Below, in pieces: positions 18,011 to 26,212 of a stretch of DNA of 32,618 nucleotides. The DNA comes from Parabacteroides sp. Lineage in GTDB: Bacteria > Bacteroidota > Bacteroidia > Bacteroidales > Tannerellaceae. A program made the translations under genes and the position numbers. Below the pieces are notes generated by a model. The model did not search any database. It saw nothing but the letters and a program-made list of their open reading frames with translations, and was not told the origin of the DNA. The stretch is taken from contig JAHHQS010000028.1 of assembly GCA_020026285.1 (NCBI GenBank), positions 1 to 32,618 on the forward strand, given 5' to 3'. Numbering within the stretch: the first letter of the stretch is position 1; each line of letters begins with the position of its first letter.

Positions 18011-19864
18011 TTATAGAACGGACTGATAAGGTACCTCCTCATCTGCAGAAGGACTCATTTTAACCTGTACTTTCTGTTCTGAATTCAGCTTCAGATCCAC
18101 CTGGAAAGAGACGATACTTATCCCTTCATTGGGAGAATCATAACTGAAATCGGAAACTGCCGGTTTAACATTCCATTTAGCCTCGTCCATACCTTCCATA
18201 TTCAGATAAAGTTTCTTTCCGTCCTTTTCTAGAACCAGTTTCTTGTCTGATAAAACGGACACCTTTGCCGGAGTGACAAAAGTCCAGGTCATCATCGTGA
18301 ACTGCTTTGAAGTTGTTATCTTGTCTTCAATAACGACCTGTTTCTTGTTTATCAGAGAGAAAGAACGTACGGCAGACTTTACCTGATTTTTATAGACAGG
18401 CGTTAAATCGGAAACCACATACATGTGGGAAGGATTGTCTGAATATTTCAAGATTTCAGCCTTCCCGTCAACCGATTGATGCTTTTTATTAAAAGTTAAG
18501 GTGCTATGAGCCAGATTATTGTATCTGAAAACATCCCAGCGTTGAGAATTCTGGGACATATCCCATAATTTCACGCCCCTGGTTTCAAGTCTGTTATAGT
18601 TCTCTCCACCTAAATCAACAATCCATCTGACACCATCCGATTCATAAACAAAACTTCCAATATCCATGTGACCATGATTGATTTTGGGAGAACCTAATTT
18701 CACTCCCAGAAAAGCAGCCTTATCAGAATTCCAGTCCGAACGCATGCAGACAATCGGATTGTCACCATTGGCCTTCCAATATATTTGTGCAGGTCTCTGA
18801 GGTTTGCTTACCGGAGCGGAAGCTCCCCATATGATCATGGCAGGAACAAAACGCGGCATCGGATTCAAACCGTATTTCTTGTACAGACGAATCTGATTAT
18901 ACAGAATGGAAGCATCTTTTGTCTTGTTGTAAAACCAGAAAGGAGTAGCTGTCAGTTCAGGCTGGGAACTGTTGTCAGAATAAGAGAAGGTGACTAGCGA
19001 TGGAGTGATACCATGCAAAAGATATTCACCCGTTTTTAAGAATCCCGGTATTTTGCATAATCCGAAATCTGTTTTAAAGATCTTTTCAACAGCACTCAGG
19101 AAAATGGCATTGTATGACGTTCCATATCCCCAGTAATTGATTCCTTCCGGATAAGCTCCATCGGGCGAATAATGTTTCATGGGCAAAGCAATCTTTTCGA
19201 TGGCACGATTGATGGTTTTACAAGCCAGATCACTATCCTTTTCCCAGACAGCCAGAGCTCCGAAAGATATTCCTCCGTGACAGACCTGGTTCCAGTTGTG
19301 CTGGGCATTGACAAACCAGTTATAGGATTTATCATACGATGGTTTTATTCCTTTCTCGATGATAGCCTTTTCTATAATCTGTCGGGAGCGCTGAGGCAGA
19401 CAGGCATACAACCAGTCGTAACCGATGGCAAGGCCCATAGTCATTTCAGCCACATCCAGAAAATGGCTCGGATTCCAGTCTGAGAAAGAGGCCGCTTTAA
19501 GCATTTCCGCTTCCGCTCTTCGGGCATACTTTTTGTTACCCGTCATTCGATAGGAGTAACTCAGCAGAAAGATCCGATTCATATTATCCCTGGATATTGC
19601 CAGCAGTCTCATTCCGGTTTTGATTCGTTCATTGACAGGAAGAGTCAGTATCTTGTCCGATTCATCCAGTATCTTTTGGTGTATCTCTTTCCATATAGCA
19701 TCTCTGTTAATCTGCTTTTTCAGGTTCTTTTCCTCACCTTTGAATAATAACAGACGAGGATGTTCCGGAAGTTTTTCATGAACATTTAGATACTTTTGCT
19801 GAGCCGGTAATTCTCCTGGAAATAAGACAAGGCAGAACAGTATAAAAGAGAGAATGTATTTCAT
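18011..19864 (-). CDS. Heparinase II/III-fold protein (polysaccharide lyase-like), exported
   Basis: Likely a polysaccharide lyase or related uronate-acting enzyme; substrate not known. The 617-residue product has a signal peptide (hydrophobic 4-16, cleavage near LPAQ). An (alpha/alpha) toroid domain (about 35-350) holds HNWNQVCHGG (H189, N190, N192) and DGAYPEGINYWGYG, and a heparinase II/III-like beta domain (about 365-600) holds INHGHMDIGSF with H397, H399 and D401, the histidine/aspartate cluster common in this fold. It lies 100 bases upstream of the GH2 gene on the same strand, with a possible promoter between. No sulfatase or unsaturated glucuronyl hydrolase is next to it, so heparin itself as substrate is not supported by context. 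Confidence 0.85.
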   Translation of the reverse strand: MKYILSFILFCLVLFPGELPAQQKYLNVHEKLPEHPRLLLFKGEEKNLKKQINRDAIWKEIHQKILDESDKILTLPVNERIKTGMRLLAISRDNMNRIFLLSYSYRMTGNKKYARRAEAEMLKAASFSDWNPSHFLDVAEMTMGLAIGYDWLYACLPQRSRQIIEKAIIEKGIKPSYDKSYNWFVNAQHNWNQVCHGGISFGALAVWEKDSDLACKTINRAIEKIALPMKHYSPDGAYPEGINYWGYGTSYNAIFLSAVEKIFKTDFGLCKIPGFLKTGEYLLHGITPSLVTFSYSDNSSQPELTATPFWFYNKTKDASILYNQIRLYKKYGLNPMPRFVPAMIIWGASAPVSKPQRPAQIYWKANGDNPIVCMRSDWNSDKAAFLGVKLGSPKINHGHMDIGSFVYESDGVRWIVDLGGENYNRLETRGVKLWDMSQNSQRWDVFRYNNLAHSTLTFNKKHQSVDGKAEILKYSDNPSHMYVVSDLTPVYKNQVKSAVRSFSLINKKQVVIEDKITTSKQFTMMTWTFVTPAKVSVLSDKKLVLEKDGKKLYLNMEGMDEAKWNVKPAVSDFSYDSPNEGISIVSFQVDLKLNSEQKVQVKMSPSADEEVPYQSVL

Positions 19865-20157
19865 AATCCGAATGTTTTAGAAAGATGTAATCACGGGTAA
19901 AAAGATTTTTTATTTATCAATAATTCAACCGGAGTAAATTTAAAAAGTTTCTTATTTCCGGTAAAAGAAATAATGACAGAATATCTTTAAAATCTGATAG
20001 AAAAGGAGGAAAGACAGATTCTTTGTCAATATTTCCGGCAGGAGAGACTGGTTCCTTTGTCAAGGTTTGTTTTTACCGGATAAAACTCTTATCTTCAGAA
20101 CGAATTCTGATTTTATTCTTCCAGCGAATAAACCATCGTGTAAACCTTGAACAATAG
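19865..20157. other. Spacer upstream of the heparinase-like gene, ending at a rearrangement junction
   Basis: About 290 bases with no gene seen on either strand and no TAnnTTTG on the minus strand to serve the heparinase-like gene. Three-frame reading of the part adjoining the DUF2961 remnant shows no trace of the missing N-terminal half. Confidence 0.5.
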
Positions 20158-20937
20158 GCAGCCCGTATTGAAATAGTGAATGAATCGGACAAGATTCTGA
20201 TGTTTTATTACAAGATCGATTTCCTGAAGATGAAACGGGTTCCGGACGATGCGCTCTATTTCCATGCTTATTGGAATCGTGATCCGAAAACAAAACTGGG
20301 TGAAGACTTTCAGATTCTTCCTGAAGTGGAAGGTGAAGGACGTTATTTAGGTACGCATTTAGGTGTGATTGGCGATACTATTTACAAAGGTTCCTGGTTT
20401 GGCGAAGGTGAAGTGAAAATATATCTGGATGGCGATCGGGATTATCCTACTCTTTGTGGAACAGGAACGGAAGACTATATCGGAAGCGGTTGGGGACAAG
20501 GTGAATTTCAAACCGGAACTCAGGGATCTTTGGTCTCGGACAACGAACATTGCCTGTATTCTTTCTATCGTTACCATTTGAATGATCCGGTCTACTTCCA
20601 TAAAGATTGCAGGGTGACCATTCAGCAGATGGGTAATGCAGTGCGTAACCGCATCAGAGAGATGAAATCGAAAGGGGCAGAACTGGAAGTGTTGTGGTCG
20701 TATGTGGAGAAGGAAGGGATGAACGCTTCCAAACGCTATCTGGATATGGAGAATCCGCCGAAAGTGGAGGATGAAGATTTTCCGGATGGTGTTTCCACTA
20801 CCTGGTATCGTCGGGACGATGTATCGACTACTACGTATTTCTATCTGGACAAGCCTTCCAGTTCTTTGCCGGCCCTTCCTGATAAGGCTTTGCGTAATCA
20901 GGATATGAACGAACGCGTTTATAAATATCGAAGATAG
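20158..20937 (+). pseudogene. 5'-truncated DUF2961 protein remnant
   Basis: C-terminal part of a DUF2961 protein, a family of glycan-locus proteins, some members of which are now known as glycosidases. Conserved C-terminal motifs are present: DDALYFHAYWNRD, DGDRDYPTLCGTGTEDYIGSGWGQ and YSFYRYHLNDPVYF. The frame reads AARIEIVNES at its upstream edge, still family-like, but an in-frame TAG at 20155-20157 precedes it and the sequence before shows no DUF2961 N terminus in any frame. About 150 residues expected in full-length members are therefore missing. A GTG at 20176 could in theory start a 253-residue product, but no promoter is evident. Best read as the scar of a deletion or recombination beside the glycosidase genes; a stand-alone short protein is less likely. 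Confidence 0.8.
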
Positions 20938-20993
20938 GTGATAACTGAAGAGTAGGAGAATCTGATCGTAGAGATAAAGAAATAAAGCGGACA

Positions 20994-21022
20994 AATCTGC
21001 CGGAATTCACTTTCGGCAGATT
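20994..21022. terminator. Hairpin between the DUF2961 remnant and the lipoprotein gene
   Basis: A 9-base inverted repeat (AATCTGCCG at 20994-21002, CGGCAGATT at 21014-21022) with an 11-base loop lies between convergent reading frames. No strong T run follows on either side, so termination efficiency is uncertain. Confidence 0.5.
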
Positions 21023-21085
21023 CCCCCAATATATGCAAAAAAGCTTCTATCTGTATATTATCCGGATTACGGCAATCTATTTTAA

Positions 21086-21817
21086 TTAAAAAGGATTGTC
21101 AGGAAATTTGGATACAATATGATTCCATATCTCCAGAGCTTCTTTTTGATAGTCTCTTTTAAAATATATTTCTAGAAAAAGAGTAGTTTCTCTTTCATAA
21201 GCTTGATGATAAATACCTTTACGGATGAAGTTTATGCCTTTTTTATTTATACCGTTTATTACAAAATATTTAGCTCCATATTCTTTGTAAAAGGGAATTT
21301 CACCGTCATATGTTGATGTTGTATTAAACCATTCTTTTAACGAAATATCACTTGAGATAACATCATAATACGAACCATAAGCTTTTATTACGATCGTAGA
21401 GTCTTTTCTATAAAAATAATTCCCATCGCACGAAAAAGCTTCGTCCCCGTTTAGCATATCTTTCGGATAGCGTAGGATAAAATTAAATTTATGGTTAAAA
21501 TAAAAACGCTGATCTAAATACTCATAAATACTATTTCTATAGTCAATCAACTTGACACCTTTAAGGTTCAGTCTTCCTTCGGCAAAAGCTATTGATTCTT
21601 TTATCTCTTGATCTGTCGGTGGACATTCATTATGATTGGTAGACAAACTTTCTCTTTCACAATCAGACATTTCGTCTTCATTTATATCGTCGCTTTCTTC
21701 AGTGGCTGGAATCGGTATTTCATTTTCTTCATTGGGACGATTGTCCTCTATCTTGTCAGATTTTCCAATACATCCTGAAAGGAGAATTAAAATAAAAGAT
21801 ATAAAAAATCTATACAT
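21086..21817 (-). CDS. Lipoprotein of unknown function
   Basis: The family of this 243-residue protein is not recognised. The N terminus is a clear lipoprotein signal with lipobox LLSGC (C16). It is followed by an acidic, low-complexity linker rich in E, D, N and P (about 17-75) that would tether a C-terminal folded domain. The folded part contains FNHKFNFILRYPKDML, reminiscent of small exported beta-sandwich domains that bind a ligand, and ends in a helix with IWNHIVSKFPDN. It stands alone, with stops of neighbouring genes on both sides. A candidate -7 element (minus-strand TATTTTTG at 21910-21917) would give a leader of about 90 bases. It opens the AT-rich right part of the window. Confidence 0.75.
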   Translation of the reverse strand: MYRFFISFILILLSGCIGKSDKIEDNRPNEENEIPIPATEESDDINEDEMSDCERESLSTNHNECPPTDQEIKESIAFAEGRLNLKGVKLIDYRNSIYEYLDQRFYFNHKFNFILRYPKDMLNGDEAFSCDGNYFYRKDSTIVIKAYGSYYDVISSDISLKEWFNTTSTYDGEIPFYKEYGAKYFVINGINKKGINFIRKGIYHQAYERETTLFLEIYFKRDYQKEALEIWNHIVSKFPDNPF

Positions 21818-21909
21818 GTCTCTTTGTTTTTATAATTGTTCTGTATTTTTTGTATTTCAAAAAGGCTCTTATTGAATTTATAAATCAGATGAAAACTATA
21901 AATGATAGA

Positions 21910-21917
21910 CAAAAATA
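21910..21917 (-). promoter_or_regulatory. Candidate -7 element for the lipoprotein gene
   Basis: Minus-strand TATTTTTG matches TAnnTTTG; no TTG at the right spacing. Confidence 0.35.
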
Positions 21918-22037
21918 TGAATTTAATTCTAATATGTGTACCACGAGAGTTTGATTGATTTATGAAAATTTGATTATCTAAAAATAGAACGATGATTTGA
22001 ATATAAAAAATAAACAATGAAAATTACTATTAATAAA

Positions 22038-22083
22038 TAAACAATGTCAGAGAGATAAGATTTACCTCACCTGACATTGTTTA
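22038..22083 (-). terminator. Terminator of the GHKL ATPase/nuclease gene
   Basis: A perfect 13-base inverted repeat (TAAACAATGTCAG at 22038-22050, CTGACATTGTTTA at 22071-22083) lies 20 bases past the stop of the large gene. On the minus strand the stem runs into a T-rich stretch (TTTATTTATTAATAG). Confidence 0.85.
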
Positions 22084-22103
22084 AACTTGATATTTAAGAA
22101 CCT

Positions 22104-25100
22104 TTAGCAATCGAAATCAAACGGTTTTGATTCCAGAAAATAAACTTGCGCATCATCGGATAATGTATTAAAAACACGCGCTAAATAATAGATAGATTCT
22201 TTTCCTATTTCAGTCGCATAATTCCATTCTCTTGTACTAATAGGAATACTGATTTGATCAGCTTCTGTAACAGATGTGCTGGTTGACTTTACTTCGATAT
22301 AGATCTTTTTGTCATCAATAGTGGTAGCAATCAGATCAAATGGGCCATATGCTTCGGCCTGTTCATTTGCCCAAGTTACGGATTTGATATTTTTCATTTT
22401 GTTAAGCTTGTGAAAAACAAATTCTTCACCTTTTCGACCTGTTTCTATATCTTGTTGCTTTTGTTCCTCTGTACGGTTATCAACAAATGAGGCTTGAAAT
22501 GTTTTGTATATAGATTCTATTTCCAACAATTCCTGAAGACGTTCCGGGGTAACTCCATGGGCAGCTATATTAATTAAATTGGTTAATGAGTCTTCATTGG
22601 ACACTTTATCCATTAATTCTTGAGCCAATTTTAACTTCTGTGGCTCCGAAACCATTTTACCTATAATATCCATAGTTTCACCTTCTTCCAGTGATCCGAC
22701 AATCAGCCTGTTTCTGTTGGACTCATAAAAAGTCATAACATTGTCTAAATGATGGGTCTTGTAAATTTTCTGAAGTGTAAATACTAATGAAGAAAATTCT
22801 TTCGATTGCTTATTTCCTTCCTTATCAAAATCCTTGATCCGGTCATCAATGACATTTAAAATATCCTGTGTTCCTATCATACTTTTTTCAGGCAATAAAT
22901 GACTCAGCGTTGATTTTTCATTTAATAATTCCGCACGATAATCATGAAAAACAATTTTATTGCATTCTGTCAGATCTTTAAGATCATTCAGAATGTCTTT
23001 ATCACGGTTAACTTCTGAATACATACAGAAATCATTATGTTGATTCAACCAGATTCCGTGGCCGTTAGTCTTGGTTAAATGTGACCAGGCTTTTTCATTA
23101 TCCAGAGATTTTACAAATTTAATAAAGTTATCCAGCCACAAGATAGCCTCCTTTTCTGAAACATTATTTCCTGAATGACTACTTAATAACTTTATGAAGT
23201 TTGTAAGATTGGTCGTTTCTGCAATGGTCTTACTGATAAAGAAGATGGCACTATTCCTAAACAACGTCTTTTTAAAACCTTCATAATTATCCACAAATCT
23301 TATTTCAGGCATATCCGGATAAATCGTCTTCATGGCATCGTAAATCTTCTTTTCATAAGATTCCTGGTCTTTTAAAGACAGAGGAATAAGGCTGACAGCG
23401 TACTTTGTAATCTTAAACTGTTTATCGGGATTATGATCAAATGCCTCTTTTACATCATTATAAATATCTGTATTCGATTTGGGCTGATGTGTTTCAAGAC
23501 CTGATATGTTTTTATTTAATAATTTAGATCTCCATCTAATAGAAGTTCCGGCTGTTTCTGCAAGATCTTTAAAAGCTTCAGCAATATCATTATCATAATA
23601 TAAATCCTGAAGTTTGTGCAAGGAACAGTTCTGATCTGGCCAGATGGCATTATTTTCAAGAGATTCAGTGATCTGTTTAGATTTACACAATGACAAATAA
23701 TCATTAAACCAGAGCATATAATCATCTTCTGAAACGTTTTCAGAATTATTAAAAAGCGTATGTATCACATCAGAAACAGATTTTCCATCATTAGCAATAA
23801 ATATAGCTGTAGCATTCAGCAGCAATTTGTCTGCTTCAGTCCATAAATCATCCGAAACATTGGGAATGTTTACGAAAGAGTTGACTGCTTTTGTGTATCT
23901 TTTGATCACATTAAACATAGCCACACGATGAGACTTGGATTCTTCAGAAGACCACAAACACATCAAGGCATAGGAAGCATCCATTCGATTAGACCAGTTA
24001 TTACTTATATTTTTTATAAATCCGTTTAATTCTGCAATTAAAGACGACAGGTTAAATGGTTTGATACTATCCAGTATCTCTTGATTATTAATATCTCTAT
24101 TTACCAGAATGGAATGGAGATCCTTGTCTGTTGCTATTTTATAGACATCCTTGATCGGTTCAGGTATTTGCTCACTATGATCTGTATAAAATTTTTCGCC
24201 TATACATTTAAAATCTCCCAGTTCATTCGGGATAAGGGCATTCTCCTGAAAAGTCTTGATACCTTCTTCTTCGAAGATCAAGGTTATGACTTTGTTTAAC
24301 CAATCCATTGCTTGGACTGTATCCATATTAAGTCTTGCAGATAAGTTAGAGAAGTCAGCTAATCCCTTCAGATCATTTATAAAATCCTTAATCTCATATT
24401 TTAGATTTACACTCCAGGTTTTAGGTTCAACCAAGACATTACTCCATTCACTTATGTTATTCTTTAAAGGGAGATTTCCTTCCTTGATAAATGGAACTAA
24501 CAAGTCATAAAAAGTTTCTACGTTCTGTTTACTGCAGCAAGGGACCTTTAGTTCAGACAACAGGCAGCGTTTCTGTTCTCCTGAAATCTCTACTAAATTC
24601 TGCTGCAACAACTGATTTCTCCATTTTAGCTGTAAAGATTCAATCCATGGCTTTGAAGTCAATTCATTCCATGGTTCGGTTGTTTGAGGAATTCTAGAAG
24701 CAGCCAATAAATAAGAATGTTGCAGGTTATGGCTAATTAACCATTCGTTGAATAATAAAGAGGCATCTACTGCTTTTTCAAAAATTATTCGATTATCCAC
24801 TGATGCTTTATGATCTTCCTTTCCATGTAGAAACAGATCATTTCGTTGTTCGGTAGGATTAAATCGGAAACCGTTTAAGAAAAATGGAAAATGAAAATTA
24901 TTTGATCCTATTAACGGAAAATCTCTGAATAATACTGGTTGCTCCTTGCTGCGAGGAAGAGCTGCGTATTGTCCATCCTCTCTGTATTCAATTTCAATAG
25001 ATAAAGCGACATCGTCCGTTTTATATGTCAAAAACACTTTAGGTATACCTGAGGTTTCAATAACAGAACGAGTGACGTGTTCATCTATGCAGGTTTGCTG

Positions 25101-25835
25101 ACAATTATAGGTTACGTCTAAATTCCGAAGTCGGTTGATAACGTGGACTGATTCTATTTTGGGAACATTGATAAGCGTTAAAGGCAATGTGTTTACTAAA
25201 TCATTGACACTCGTTTCGGCTAATTCCAATTTCTCATTGGAGTCCAGTTTGTAAGTAAAAACTGTTCCAAAAACATTTTTTGAACGCTTGGAATAATCAC
25301 TTGTGAAAGGGAAATTATCCCCTTTGTAATCCTGGTCGATCAACCTGAATTTTCTTCTTTCTTCCTTAATAGAAGGAATCAGATCCTCTGCACTATTCCC
25401 AGTTCGGTCCAGACATAAATGAAATGTTCTGTAATCGTTATTGTCTTCATCTGCCAGAACAACTCCATCCACATCGATAACGTTGCTTAGTAAATGAGTA
25501 CATATAAATCCTGTACCATATTTTCCTGTCTGATCGGGATCCGAATTCGTAGAATCTTTAGAACTGACTTGATTAATTAGTGAGGAGACTTCTTTTTTTG
25601 TGAAGTGGTCACCATTATGTCTGAATATAAACGTATGCTCATCAGGTATTTCTATTTCAATAGAGACACGGCCAAAGATGTTTTTTACATCTTTTGCATT
25701 TTGCATTAGTTCCCAGACACTACGTTTGGCTGATAACTCAGGCTTGTTTTTTGCACTGTTTAATTTTTCAAAAATTTTAGTTGCAACTGCTTTTAAAGCA
25801 TCGTCCTCATAAAGTTCTTCTACAGACTTATTCAT
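22104..25835 (-). CDS. Sacsin-type GHKL ATPase with C-terminal NO VEIN (DUF3883) nuclease-like domain
   Basis: Probable ATP-dependent effector, perhaps for phage or plasmid defence; function not proven. In the 1243 residues, the GHKL/Hsp90-like fold occupies about 1-230. It has the N box E42, N46, D49 (WELMQNAKD), a G1-like box RHNGDHF (72-78), where the usual DNG is HNG as in sacsin-like proteins, and the G2 box TGKYGTGF (103-110). A long, helical, poorly conserved middle follows (about 400-1110). The last 110 residues match the NOV_C/DUF3883 type and show a PD-(D/E)XK pattern: GEE (1136-1138), D1167 in GPFDLIA, E1181 and K1183 in IEVKS. Arabidopsis NO VEIN joins the same two domains. The gene is preceded by an unusual structured leader and followed by a strong terminator, so it may be its own transcription unit. 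DNA here is visibly AT-richer than in the glycosidase region. Confidence 0.85.
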   Translation of the reverse strand: MNKSVEELYEDDALKAVATKIFEKLNSAKNKPELSAKRSVWELMQNAKDVKNIFGRVSIEIEIPDEHTFIFRHNGDHFTKKEVSSLINQVSSKDSTNSDPDQTGKYGTGFICTHLLSNVIDVDGVVLADEDNNDYRTFHLCLDRTGNSAEDLIPSIKEERRKFRLIDQDYKGDNFPFTSDYSKRSKNVFGTVFTYKLDSNEKLELAETSVNDLVNTLPLTLINVPKIESVHVINRLRNLDVTYNCQQTCIDEHVTRSVIETSGIPKVFLTYKTDDVALSIEIEYREDGQYAALPRSKEQPVLFRDFPLIGSNNFHFPFFLNGFRFNPTEQRNDLFLHGKEDHKASVDNRIIFEKAVDASLLFNEWLISHNLQHSYLLAASRIPQTTEPWNELTSKPWIESLQLKWRNQLLQQNLVEISGEQKRCLLSELKVPCCSKQNVETFYDLLVPFIKEGNLPLKNNISEWSNVLVEPKTWSVNLKYEIKDFINDLKGLADFSNLSARLNMDTVQAMDWLNKVITLIFEEEGIKTFQENALIPNELGDFKCIGEKFYTDHSEQIPEPIKDVYKIATDKDLHSILVNRDINNQEILDSIKPFNLSSLIAELNGFIKNISNNWSNRMDASYALMCLWSSEESKSHRVAMFNVIKRYTKAVNSFVNIPNVSDDLWTEADKLLLNATAIFIANDGKSVSDVIHTLFNNSENVSEDDYMLWFNDYLSLCKSKQITESLENNAIWPDQNCSLHKLQDLYYDNDIAEAFKDLAETAGTSIRWRSKLLNKNISGLETHQPKSNTDIYNDVKEAFDHNPDKQFKITKYAVSLIPLSLKDQESYEKKIYDAMKTIYPDMPEIRFVDNYEGFKKTLFRNSAIFFISKTIAETTNLTNFIKLLSSHSGNNVSEKEAILWLDNFIKFVKSLDNEKAWSHLTKTNGHGIWLNQHNDFCMYSEVNRDKDILNDLKDLTECNKIVFHDYRAELLNEKSTLSHLLPEKSMIGTQDILNVIDDRIKDFDKEGNKQSKEFSSLVFTLQKIYKTHHLDNVMTFYESNRNRLIVGSLEEGETMDIIGKMVSEPQKLKLAQELMDKVSNEDSLTNLINIAAHGVTPERLQELLEIESIYKTFQASFVDNRTEEQKQQDIETGRKGEEFVFHKLNKMKNIKSVTWANEQAEAYGPFDLIATTIDDKKIYIEVKSTSTSVTEADQISIPISTREWNYATEIGKESIYYLARVFNTLSDDAQVYFLESKPFDFDC

Positions 25836-25861
25836 TATATTAAAATTTAAAATTAATAATC

Positions 25862-26022
25862 AAAAAAAAGGTATGAAACACAAGTCTGTTATCTTATTAT
25901 CGGGTTTCTCGCATTACCTTTAGAGTAAATAACAGACAGTATTCCATACCTATATACCTTATCCGGCATGTAATTTTTATGCTATATGCTAACCTTCACT
26001 CTAAATTCAAATTTTGCGAGAA
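25862..26022 (-). ncRNA. Candidate structured leader RNA or small RNA with terminator-like hairpin and pseudoknot/antiterminator pairing
   Basis: Minus-strand RNA, 5' to 3'. Segment A UUCUCGCA (26022-26015) and segment B UUUAGAGUGAA (26005-25995) come first. Then hairpin strand S1 GGUAUGGAAUAC plus GUCUGUUAU (25950-25929), loop segments B' UUUACUCUAAA (25929-25919) and A' UGCGAGAA (25913-25906), the returning strand S1' (25892-25870), and U8 (25869-25862). S1/S1' pair over 12 + 9 bp with a 1x2 internal loop. A/A' pair perfectly (8 bp) and B/B' over 11 bp. All three imperfect positions are G.U pairs on this strand and mismatches on the other. A,B with B',A' cross S1/S1', so they form either a pseudoknot or an alternative, antiterminator-like fold. 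The ATG of the next gene is 26 nt downstream. Confidence 0.6.
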
Positions 26023-26146
26023 TTTGACAATAGGAGATATTTTTAATAACATGAATCATAAAATGTATTTATGAACAAGACTCTTCTTTGCTTCATCCTT
26101 TGTTATCGACGGAGAATTAAATAATATATCTCTGTTGATTACATTG

Positions 26147-26154
26147 CAAAAGTA
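26147..26154 (-). promoter_or_regulatory. Candidate -7 element of the leader RNA/GHKL gene
   Basis: Minus-strand TACTTTTG fits TAnnTTTG and is followed by GCAATGT. Transcription would begin near 26140, giving a leader of about 300 nt to the ATG at 25835 or an RNA of about 280 nt ending in the U tract at 25862. No TTG at the proper spacing. Confidence 0.45.
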
Positions 26155-26212
26155 AAGATGATACAGGCAGAGAAAAAGGAACAAAAAACAGTCTTATTTT
26201 TGTTTCCCCCCG

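Larger units (their letters stand above)
25836..26212. other. Structured leader region upstream of the GHKL ATPase/nuclease gene
   Basis: 377 bases without a gene. It contains a candidate minus-strand promoter (26147-26154), two upstream segments complementary to the loop of a downstream hairpin, and a 21-bp hairpin with eight U just before the start codon. These parts are listed separately. Confidence 0.7.

Noticed and set aside
20060..20293. Minus-strand 77-codon frame overlapping the DUF2961 remnant
   Set aside because: Mostly antisense of the remnant; the non-overlapping 33 codons show no recognisable family.
25870..25950. MITE or retron-like msr/msd element from the long inverted repeat
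   Set aside because: No reverse transcriptase, no target-site duplication and no second copy in the window; the eight-T run after the stem fits a terminator better.
25906..26022. Invertible promoter flanked by inverted repeats, as in Bacteroides phase variation
   Set aside because: The repeats (8 and 11 bases in each arm) are imperfect, the enclosed segment is only about 65 bases and contains no TAnnTTTG on either strand, and all mismatches become G.U in one RNA strand, which favours an RNA structure.
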